9,892 nucleotides of DNA. Source: Anaerolineaceae bacterium 46_22 (GTDB taxonomy: Bacteria > Chloroflexota > Anaerolineae > Anaerolineales > Anaerolineaceae). The position numbers and the translations under genes are program-made. Shown piece by piece: positions 1-7,524 of this stretch. The notes below the pieces were generated by a model. It was not told the DNA's origin. It did not search any database and was given only the letters and a program-made list of their open reading frames with translations. The number at the start of each line of letters is the position of its first letter. Position 1 is the stretch's first letter. The DNA lies in contig LGHA01000034.1 of the NCBI GenBank assembly GCA_001508595.1, forward strand, positions 1-9,892, written 5' to 3'.

Positions 1-551
1 GACGGGATAACGCGTTCTACAATCAGCTAAAAGTTATTCCCCCACACATTACATTCAGCCAGGGCAGTTTCAACATCCAGGTTGGCAAGAAAACCCTCCG
101 GTTATTTTCAGCCCCAGGGCATTCTGAAGATGGCATTGCCGTCTTAATCGAAGAAGATCGGATATTGTTTTCCGGGGATGTATTTATGCCGCTGCCCTTT
201 ATCGTTGAGGGGAACATTGAACAAATGATAAAGACAATTCAAGGCTTTAATGATTTGGGGCTTGAAAACATAATCCAGGGGCACGGCGATATTATTCTCA
301 GGGGTGAAATCGATGAGAAGATCAGGGAAAACGTAACCTACCTCAAGGCAATCCAGAAGGCTGTCCTCACTGCAAACCGGCGGAAAAACCCCCTGGAAGT
401 TTTAGACAGCATTGGCGTTGAAGCCTGCGGAAAAAGCCGCATATTGTTGGGCGGCCTGGCAAGCCAGCTGCACAAGCGAAACTTACGTTACCTGTATCGT
501 CAAAGCATCGACAATCAAGAACAAACCCAGGTAAGTTCTGAATTGTTTTAA
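1..551 (+). CDS. Metallo-beta-lactamase-fold hydrolase, 3' part (5' end outside window)
   Basis: The reading frame is open from base 3, so the gene enters from the left and its N-terminal part, with the family's HxHxDH motif, is not visible. What is seen is the C-terminal half of an MBL-fold metal-dependent hydrolase: APGHSEDG (third metal-ligand His, near base 120), then LFSGDVF (bridging Asp, near base 175), then IIQGHGD (last His, near base 285). A helical tail containing IRENVTYLKAIQ follows; such tails are common in MBL enzymes of the glyoxalase-II-like or quinoprotein-like type. The substrate cannot be told from this fragment. The translation has no signal peptide or membrane segment. 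The stop codon shares TTAA with the stop codon of the convergent gene, and no terminator lies between them. Family assignment is confident; the specific reaction is unknown. Confidence 0.85.
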   Translation, partial: RDNAFYNQLKVIPPHITFSQGSFNIQVGKKTLRLFSAPGHSEDGIAVLIEEDRILFSGDVFMPLPFIVEGNIEQMIKTIQGFNDLGLENIIQGHGDIILRGEIDEKIRENVTYLKAIQKAVLTANRRKNPLEVLDSIGVEACGKSRILLGGLASQLHKRNLRYLYRQSIDNQEQTQVSSELF

Positions 552-1369
552 CGCCAAATCAGGCTGACAAAAATCATCAGTATAAGCATCGCTGCAGGTT
601 CACCCCATAAGCCCCACTTTTTTCGTGATTCTTTGATACCTGTCACAAGACTGGTCAGGCTATATGCTGTTCCCACAAGGATTAATCCCGACTGAATAGG
701 TGAAAGCGGCAGGTAATGGAAACCGACAACGATCTGGGATAATGCAAGACTGTTTATTAACGCCCAAAGGGGAAGCCAGCGTCCTAATCGCAATTGAAGA
801 GAACGAGAAATTGCCATCAAAGCCCCGATACCAAGAAGGGGAAGCCGAATAAATAAACGCAAATTTGACGAAAAAACAGCAACCGACAAAAGGAAATAAA
901 GGGCAAAAGATAAGCCTGTTAATCCAACAACCGCCAGGGGAAGTTTGTTTTCATCAGGAGGGACCACATTGTATTCTGCAATAAAAACTGCAACCAGCAG
1001 AACGCTCCCCAGGCCGTAAATAACCCACCAGTAAGCACCACCTGCAAAGGAATTTAATACAACGCCGATCACAAAAGTTGTAAGAATGGGAACAACCCAG
1101 TGACGAGAATAGGACAGGAACGAAGTATCCTTTTCTTTTTCTGGATGGGATTGGATCAGCCAATCCATGCCTGCTGCCGCTAGAATTGCAGTAAAAATTG
1201 TTGTTATCGTGCTGAAATCCACCAAAATTGCAATCAGAATACCAAAAATTGTAAAAGATATTCTTTGGGCAGGAAAAGAAACAATTTGCGTCAAAGCAAA
1301 AGCCAGCATGATCGCAGCGGACACGATCGACAGGCGATTGATCTCTGGCAAAGATTGTTTATTTAACAT
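548..1369 (-). CDS. Uncharacterised integral membrane protein with about ten helices
   Basis: A 273-residue, very hydrophobic protein. I count about ten membrane segments at residues 12-31, 37-50, 53-73, 91-108, 112-132, 143-165, 170-189, 198-217, 225-244 and 256-272. The longest hydrophilic stretch is a charged loop near residues 74-90. I see no catalytic motif, Walker motif or transporter signature, and I do not recognise the family. The ATG start is preferred because an extended -10 box lies 6 bases before it and the reading frame begins there. No Shine-Dalgarno sequence precedes the ATG, so a leaderless mRNA is likely (inference). The gene is divergent from the membrane-protein gene at 1516 and converges on the MBL gene with overlapping stops. 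Function is unknown. Confidence 0.8.
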   Translation of the reverse strand: MLNKQSLPEINRLSIVSAAIMLAFALTQIVSFPAQRISFTIFGILIAILVDFSTITTIFTAILAAAGMDWLIQSHPEKEKDTSFLSYSRHWVVPILTTFVIGVVLNSFAGGAYWWVIYGLGSVLLVAVFIAEYNVVPPDENKLPLAVVGLTGLSFALYFLLSVAVFSSNLRLFIRLPLLGIGALMAISRSLQLRLGRWLPLWALINSLALSQIVVGFHYLPLSPIQSGLILVGTAYSLTSLVTGIKESRKKWGLWGEPAAMLILMIFVSLIWR

Positions 1370-1375
1370 GGCAAT

Positions 1376-1384
1376 ATTTTACCA
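1376..1384 (-). promoter_or_regulatory. Extended -10 promoter element of the minus-strand membrane protein gene
   Basis: Read on the minus strand this is TGGTAAAAT, an extended -10 (TGn plus TAAAAT), six bases before the ATG at 1369. A TTGATT lies upstream (1401-1396), but with only 14 bases of spacing, so a classical -35 is doubtful. Transcription starting the usual ~7 bases after the -10 would begin at the start codon. Assignment is by motif only. Confidence 0.5.
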
Positions 1385-1496
1385 TGCACCAAAAAAATCA
1401 ATTCTTTTGCCCCGAAAAATCAGTCTTCCGCCGTATCTTTGACCCTAAAAACCCACCTCCTCTCTGGTTTGTTTTATAGCCTTCAGGAGCCTGATG

Positions 1497-1505
1497 TGGT
1501 AAAAT
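1497..1505 (+). promoter_or_regulatory. Extended -10 promoter element of the 1516 gene (and possibly gyrB)
   Basis: TGGTAAAAT, the same nine-base element as the one facing the opposite way at 1384-1376. Its last base is 10 bases before the ATG at 1516. There is no recognisable -35 and no Shine-Dalgarno in the short leader; a GGAG at 1486-1489 is too far away to serve translation. gyrB follows the next gene closely and has no visible promoter of its own, so this element may drive both. Confidence 0.5.
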
Positions 1506-1515
1506 TACAAATTAT

Positions 1516-2526
1516 ATGAACACAAGTTCTGAAAATAAGATCAAAAGACCAAAAATCATTGACGCGCTTAAAGCAGGGTTTAACACCATCGCCAATAAGC
1601 CGTACCTGATGATCCCCCCCATTCTGTTGGACCTATTTCTCTGGTTTGGTCCAGCCTGGCGTGTGGATTCATTTTTCCGTCCAATGTTACAAAGTTTTTC
1701 TTCACTACCTGGGATTGACAATCCTGAGTATGCGGAATTATTTGAGAGTTTCCAATCCATTTGGACGGATATCTTTTCAAGCTTAAACCTTGCACGATCC
1801 ATTCGAACAATACCGATCGGCGTGCCAAGCTTGATCATATCAAAGCCGCCTTTTTTAAACCCATTAGGCAGCCCTGTGGTTTTTAACCTCGACTCCAGCG
1901 GGAGCATAATCGGTCTCTGGTTGATCTTCCTTCTGGTTGGTTTCTTTCTTGGAAGCCTGTATTTTAACAACATTTCGAACCAAATTGTTGATATCCACAG
2001 CGATAAAGATCGCGGTATTAAGGGCTTATTTACCGCATATCTCCAGGTAATCCTGATGCCAATTTTTATCCTGGTTATTTTATTAATAGCCAGCATCCCG
2101 CTGGTATTGATCCTGGGAGCCATCTCATTGATCAGCCCTGCTGTCAGTCAATTTATATTTTTGATGCTGGGTTTTGTCTTATTGTGGATTATCCTCCCCC
2201 TGATATTCACACCCCATGGGATTTTCCTTTACAAGCAGAACCTGATTTCAGCCATGATGACCAGCATCAGTGTTGTGAGGACATCGATGAGCCAAACGAC
2301 ATGGTTCATTTTTTCAGCCTTTGTATTGATCGAGGGTCTGAATTATCTCTGGTCATCTCCCACAGTGGACAATTGGTTCTTGATTGTGGGCATCTTTGGA
2401 CATGCCTTTATCGCCTCAGCGGTTATCGCAGCATCCTTTCATTACTTTCTTGATGCCACAGCATTTACTCAGTCAGTAATGAACAAGAAAATGATGCCAA
2501 TAAAAGAAAGTATGAAAAAATCATAA
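1516..2526 (+). CDS. Uncharacterised six-helix membrane protein upstream of gyrB
   Basis: 336 residues. A short basic N-terminus (residues 1-20) is followed by membrane segments near 31-47, 130-150, 173-203, 211-235, 262-280 and 286-310, and a Lys-rich C-terminal tail (KK at 324-325, MKKS at the end). Between the first two helices is a large soluble loop (about 50-128) with several aromatic and proline residues. By the positive-inside rule the N-terminus, the basic stretch 155-170 and the C-tail would be cytoplasmic and the large loop outside. I see no enzymatic motif and do not assign a family. The overall shape, with long paired helices and amphipathic N-terminal repeats, resembles uncharacterised YciC-like or GDPD-membrane-domain-like proteins, but only in outline. 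gyrB begins 18 bases after the stop, suggesting co-transcription. Confidence 0.8.
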   Translation: MNTSSENKIKRPKIIDALKAGFNTIANKPYLMIPPILLDLFLWFGPAWRVDSFFRPMLQSFSSLPGIDNPEYAELFESFQSIWTDIFSSLNLARSIRTIPIGVPSLIISKPPFLNPLGSPVVFNLDSSGSIIGLWLIFLLVGFFLGSLYFNNISNQIVDIHSDKDRGIKGLFTAYLQVILMPIFILVILLIASIPLVLILGAISLISPAVSQFIFLMLGFVLLWIILPLIFTPHGIFLYKQNLISAMMTSISVVRTSMSQTTWFIFSAFVLIEGLNYLWSSPTVDNWFLIVGIFGHAFIASAVIAASFHYFLDATAFTQSVMNKKMMPIKESMKKS

Positions 2527-4461
<1,935 letters not shown>

Positions 4462-4483
4462 TCTTCTCTACACAATAAATCAC

Positions 4484-4520
4484 GAGGTTGTATCCGATCA
4501 GGATGCAGCCTCATTTTTTT
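4484..4520 (+). terminator. Rho-independent terminator after gyrB
   Basis: A 12-bp stem (GAGGTTGTATCC paired with GGATGCAGCCTC, including two G-U pairs) closes a 5-base GATCA loop and is followed by A and seven Ts. It starts 22 bases after the gyrB stop and separates gyrB from the ABC relic and dinB. Confidence 0.9.
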
Positions 4521-4531
4521 AAGAGTGGTGA

Positions 4532-4765
4532 TTGGAGAGTGGGGAATGGTGTGTCGTCCTGAATGACCCGATAATAGCACAAGCAAAAATTGTCCAGCGA
4601 GATGGGGTGAATGTGATCTATTCCTTCAAAAGGGAAGACATGTCAGCATCAAAACTCATTCATCAACTCTCGGAGAAATATCGCATTCGTGACCTTGAAG
4701 TGCAGGATCAGCCTATTGAAGACGTAATTCGGAAAATTTACGAGGAACAATCATTATATAATTGA
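4532..4765 (+). pseudogene. Orphan C-terminal tail of an ABC-transporter ATP-binding protein (relic or small ORF)
   Basis: A 77-codon frame whose only upstream start options are a TTG at 4532 or internal GTGs; an in-frame TGA sits directly before the TTG and no good ribosome site is visible. From about residue 10 on it reads like the last ~70 residues of an exporter-type ABC ATPase of the COG4586 kind. The key match is REDMSASKLIHQLSEKY followed by RDLEVQDQPIEDVIRKIYEE; the family typically ends in a segment of the form 'ixDLxvxxpxIEEVIrriY' (recalled, not searched). There is no Walker A, Q-loop, ABC signature or Walker B, so it cannot hydrolyse ATP. The simplest reading is the 3' remnant of a deleted transporter gene. 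The frame is nevertheless intact and ends 4 bases before dinB, so it could still be translated and coupled to dinB. Confidence 0.55.
4757..4762 (+). promoter_or_regulatory. Possible -10 box for a leaderless dinB transcript
   Basis: A perfect TATAAT ends 7 bases before the dinB ATG, inside the last codons of the ABC relic. Neither a -35 with correct spacing nor a TG extension is present, and the stretch is AT-rich, so chance is possible. dinB has no Shine-Dalgarno of its own, which fits a leaderless start here. Confidence 0.35.
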
Positions 4766-4769
4766 GCTT

Positions 4770-5975
4770 ATGGACCGAAAAATCCTTCATCTTGATCTTG
4801 ATGCTTTCTTCTGTGCAGTGGAAGAATTACACGACCCTTCTCTGAAGGGGAAGGCTTTTGCCGTTGGCGGGCGAGCAGACCAGCGAGGCGTGGTTGCCTC
4901 CTGTTCCTACGCCGCCCGAATGTTCGGTGTTCACTCTGCCATGCCCATGAGTCGGGCAAAGCAGCTTTGCCCCGATCTGATTGTTGTGTCCTCCCGACAT
5001 GGCAACTACAGCGAAGTTTCTAAAAAGGTCATGAAAATAATTGAGATCACACCCTTCATTGAAAAAATCTCCATTGATGAAGCCTTTATCGATGTGACCG
5101 GGATTGGGGAGCCTATTGAAAAAGTCGCCCAGGATTTACAGCACAAGATCAACACACAATGCCAGCTTCCAATCTCAATTGGCGGGGCAACCAACAAACT
5201 CGTTGCAAAAATCGCTAACGATTGGGGAAAATCTCAAAAACGCAGCACTGAACCCCCCAACACCATCACCATTATCCCCCCCGGCGATGAAGCTAAATTC
5301 CTTGCACCGCTGCCAGTGCAATCGCTGTGGGGGATCGGACCGAAAACGGCAGAAAAACTTGCTGCCATCGGCATTACAACGATTGGCGGCCTGGCTGAAA
5401 CCTCACCAGCAAGCCTCGAGGCACTCTTAGGACGTTTTGGGCCGGAGCTAATCGATCGGGCAAAGGGGATTGATAACCGCCCTATCGAAATGGAGCATGA
5501 GACCAAATCGATCAGCAATGAGGTCACTTTTGCGAAAGATATCAGTGATGAAGCGTATCTACTGAACACACTCCGAGCCCTCTCTGAAAAGGTTGGTGGA
5601 CGGCTTAGAAAAGAATCATTGGCAGTATCAACCATTCAAATTAAAATGCGTTGGGCAGATTTTTCAACCATCACCCGTCAGACAACACTCCTTTCAGTCA
5701 CAAATTTAGACCAGGAAATATTTTCTGCAGCAAGCACGCTTTTCTATGAAAATTGGCCGAAAGGCAAACCGGTCAGATTGATTGGTGTGGGTGTCAGCAA
5801 CCTCGGTCCGCCTGTGTACCAGTTAAACCTGTGGGATGATGATCACCAAAAGGAAGAAAAATTATTACATGCCGTCGACGAATTAAGGGAAAGATTTGGC
5901 AGGGACATCATCAAACGCGCGGGGCAGGTTATCAAAAAAGAAAAATTTGATAAGCCCGAAGAATCCGGGGATTAA
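4770..5975 (+). CDS. dinB: DNA polymerase IV (Y-family translesion polymerase)
   Basis: Distributive, error-prone polymerase that extends past damaged template bases. The N-terminus HLDLDAFFCAVEE gives metal ligand Asp9 and steric-gate Phe14. SCSYAARMFGVHSAMP carries the nucleotide-contacting Tyr47 and Arg50. SIDEAFIDVTG supplies catalytic Asp103 and Glu104, the same numbers as in E. coli Pol IV. A helix-hairpin-helix (LWGIGPKTAEKLAAIGITTI, from residue 186) lies in the thumb, followed by the little-finger domain (about 240-345). QLNLW at 351-355 fits a beta-clamp-binding motif; here about 46 further residues follow it, with a helical stretch containing VDELRERFGRD. At 401 residues it is longer than the 351-residue E. 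coli enzyme. The start has no good ribosome site; it lies 4 bases after the preceding ORF. No LexA box is recognised. Confidence 0.95.
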   Translation: MDRKILHLDLDAFFCAVEELHDPSLKGKAFAVGGRADQRGVVASCSYAARMFGVHSAMPMSRAKQLCPDLIVVSSRHGNYSEVSKKVMKIIEITPFIEKISIDEAFIDVTGIGEPIEKVAQDLQHKINTQCQLPISIGGATNKLVAKIANDWGKSQKRSTEPPNTITIIPPGDEAKFLAPLPVQSLWGIGPKTAEKLAAIGITTIGGLAETSPASLEALLGRFGPELIDRAKGIDNRPIEMEHETKSISNEVTFAKDISDEAYLLNTLRALSEKVGGRLRKESLAVSTIQIKMRWADFSTITRQTTLLSVTNLDQEIFSAASTLFYENWPKGKPVRLIGVGVSNLGPPVYQLNLWDDDHQKEEKLLHAVDELRERFGRDIIKRAGQVIKKEKFDKPEESGD

Positions 5976-6010
5976 ATCTTCTTTAGGAAGAAAAATAAGC
6001 CAGGATTGTT

Positions 6011-7258
6011 TTATTTAGAACCAGGTATCAGACTTTGATAAACGTCAAGCACCTGCCTGGTAATCTCCTCCCAGCAAAAACCTTGTGCATAATCGGCAGC
6101 GCGTGCACCAATCTGATCTCGTAGTTCATGATTCACAAAAATCAGACGCAATTTTTCAGCCAGGGCTTCGGCGTCATGCGCCGGCACAAAAAATCCAGTT
6201 TCACCATCCCTGATCAAATGCGCCAGGCCTCCCACTCTTGATGCAATCACAGGAGTACCGCATGCCATCGCCTCCAGGGCAACCATGCCAAAACTCTCAT
6301 AGTGAGATGGCATCACAACCACTTCCGCAGCCGAATAATAATAAGGCAGGGTGTCCTGTCCTCGTTTCCCAAGAAAAACGACCATCTCATCCAGGTCCAG
6401 TGCCTTGCATAAGTTTTGCAGCCTTTCCATCTCTGCGGAAAGCTCTTCTGTTTTCCCTTCAGGATCGCCCCCAATGATAATCAGATAGTGGGGGCAAATA
6501 AAGGAATGGCAGTTCTTTTTTACGATCGACATCGCCTTTATCAGGGTGTCCACACCCTTTAAGGGTTCAATTCTACCCACGAATAAAGCCATCCGATCCT
6601 TGGGTGATATCCCGATCGCTTCCTTAGCTTCATCTGGTGGGATAGGATAAAAATGATGTGTGTTGACCCCGGGTGGGATCACTGTAATCTTCTGGGGGTC
6701 AACACCATACAGATCCTGCAACTGAGATTTTTCTGCGTCAGTTGCCGCAACAATCCGCTCCGCTGCGTCCATCACATTGCCTTCACCATCAATCCGGTAC
6801 TGTCCTTCTCGCTCTTCAGGCGTCCTGCCAATACGTTGTTTCATTTTCCCCAGGGTATGAAACATTTGCAGCATCGGCACCTGCCAGGCTTCTTTTAACA
6901 ATTTCCCCGCCATCCCTGACAACCAGTAATGCGAATGCACAAGGTCATACTGAATTTGTTTTTGTCTGGCAAAATCAAGAATGCCGTTAGCAAAAGTCTC
7001 GGTATATTCTGCCAGGACCTCTTTGGGCAGAAAAAACTCCGGTCCAGCCGGGATATGCACAACCCTATTGAAATAGCCAAGGTCATGTGAAACCGAAGGA
7101 ACGTGTTCATTTTCAGACCGGGTGAAAACATCCACATGCACACCCTCCCGCCCTAAAAACCGCGTCAGTTCTCTGACGTAAACATTCATGCCGCCGGTGT
7201 TTTTCCCTCCCAGTATTGCCAGGGGGCAGGTGTGATAAGAAAGCATGGCAATATTCAT
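6011..7258 (-). CDS. GT4-family glycosyltransferase, MshA / sucrose-phosphate-synthase-like
   Basis: A retaining GT-B glycosyltransferase of 415 residues, cytoplasmic, with no signal peptide. The N-terminal acceptor domain starts MNIAMLSYHTCPLA and has the GGMNVYVREL nucleotide-loop motif (residues 22-31), then HSHYWLSG (108-115) and FHTLGKMKQ (133-141); these are hallmarks of the branch that includes actinobacterial MshA and sucrose-phosphate synthases. The C-terminal donor domain has VGRIEPLKG (Arg229, Lys234, which bind the diphosphate) and the E-x7-E motif YESFGMVALEAMACGTPV with Glu321 and Glu329. The donor is probably a UDP- or GDP-sugar; the acceptor cannot be read from sequence. Nothing nearby suggests mycothiol synthesis, so mshA is not assigned. 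The ATG is supported by GGAGA five bases upstream. ugd lies beyond the tRNA, so an envelope or sugar-conjugate role is plausible. Confidence 0.9.
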   Translation of the reverse strand: MNIAMLSYHTCPLAILGGKNTGGMNVYVRELTRFLGREGVHVDVFTRSENEHVPSVSHDLGYFNRVVHIPAGPEFFLPKEVLAEYTETFANGILDFARQKQIQYDLVHSHYWLSGMAGKLLKEAWQVPMLQMFHTLGKMKQRIGRTPEEREGQYRIDGEGNVMDAAERIVAATDAEKSQLQDLYGVDPQKITVIPPGVNTHHFYPIPPDEAKEAIGISPKDRMALFVGRIEPLKGVDTLIKAMSIVKKNCHSFICPHYLIIIGGDPEGKTEELSAEMERLQNLCKALDLDEMVVFLGKRGQDTLPYYYSAAEVVVMPSHYESFGMVALEAMACGTPVIASRVGGLAHLIRDGETGFFVPAHDAEALAEKLRLIFVNHELRDQIGARAADYAQGFCWEEITRQVLDVYQSLIPGSK

Positions 7259-7263
7259 TCAAA

Positions 7264-7268
7264 TCTCC
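7264..7268 (-). promoter_or_regulatory. Ribosome binding site of the GT4 glycosyltransferase
   Basis: GGAGA on the minus strand, five bases before the ATG at 7258. It fixes the start and leaves only about 50 bases to the divergent tRNA gene, so this gene's promoter must overlap the tRNA promoter region or lie inside the tRNA gene. Confidence 0.65.
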
Positions 7269-7280
7269 ATCAAAAAATTC

Positions 7281-7310
7281 TTGTAAAATCCATTTGCTTA
7301 CTGGTATAAT
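7281..7310 (+). promoter_or_regulatory. Promoter of tRNA-Thr
   Basis: TTGTAA (7281-7286), an 18-base spacer and a perfect TATAAT (7305-7310) extended by TGG at 7302-7304. The tRNA begins 9 bases later, leaving room for a very short 5' leader for RNase P to remove. This is the best-formed promoter in the window. Confidence 0.8.
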
Positions 7311-7319
7311 GTTCTGCAC

Positions 7320-7392
7320 GCCAACGTAGCTCAGCTGGTAGAGCAGACGCTTCGTAAGCGCCAGGTCGAGGGTTCAAATCCCTCCGTTGGCT
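7320..7392 (+). tRNA. tRNA-Thr, anticodon CGT
   Basis: A 73-base cloverleaf can be folded by hand. The acceptor stem GCCAACG (7320-7326) pairs with CGTTGGC (7385-7391), and the discriminator base is T at 7392. The D arm is GCTC/GAGC around AGCTGGTA. The anticodon stem is GACGC (7346-7350) with GCGCC (7358-7362) around loop TTCGTAA, giving anticodon CGT (7353-7355), which reads ACG codons for threonine. The T arm is GAGGG/CCCTC around TTCAAAT. CCA is not encoded and must be added enzymatically. The anticodon stem has one non-Watson-Crick opposition: A at 7347 faces C at 7361 (positions 28 and 42). All other stems are perfect, so the gene is probably functional. It has its own promoter and terminator and appears to be a single-gene unit. 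Confidence 0.95.
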
Positions 7393-7407
7393 TAATAAGT
7401 TGCAAAC

Positions 7408-7437
7408 AAAACAGCTCACCAGGCTGTTTTAATTTTA
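7408..7437 (+). terminator. Terminator after tRNA-Thr
   Basis: An inverted repeat AAAACAGC (7408-7415) and GCTGTTTT (7423-7430) with a 7-base loop, followed by AATTTTAA. The stem is short and A/T-rich at its base, but its position 16 bases after the tRNA fits a rho-independent terminator. Confidence 0.7.
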
Positions 7438-7463
7438 ACCGATAAACCAGACTTTTTTCTTTG

Positions 7464-7473
7464 TGGTTATAAT
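7464..7473 (+). promoter_or_regulatory. Probable -10 region of ugd
   Basis: A perfect TATAAT at 7468-7473 is preceded by TGGT, close to the TGG-type extended -10 seen at other genes here but with one extra base. No good -35 is visible at 17 bases. It lies about 50 bases before the ugd ATG, just downstream of the tRNA terminator. Confidence 0.5.
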
Positions 7474-7512
7474 AGGAATGGCAAATCTGCTGAATGACGG
7501 ACAATAAAATTT

Positions 7513-7517
7513 GGAGG
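7513..7517 (+). promoter_or_regulatory. Ribosome binding site of ugd
   Basis: A canonical GGAGG seven bases upstream of the ATG at 7525. It is the strongest Shine-Dalgarno site in the window and fixes the start. Confidence 0.85.
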
Positions 7518-7524
7518 CAATTGA

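Noticed and set aside
1512..2123. A 203-codon minus-strand frame, antisense to the six-helix membrane protein gene
   Set aside because: The product is basic and of mixed composition with no motif, and the plus-strand frame is a clear membrane protein with a promoter. Long antisense frames are common opposite hydrophobic coding sequence.
5234..5635. A 133-codon minus-strand frame inside dinB
   Set aside because: It is the shadow of the catalytic and thumb coding sequence of dinB, with no supporting start signal or motif.
5976..6010. A possible terminator between the convergent dinB and glycosyltransferase genes
   Set aside because: Only a weak five-base stem (TCTTC/GAAGA) is present, with no T run in the right place on either strand, so it is not called.
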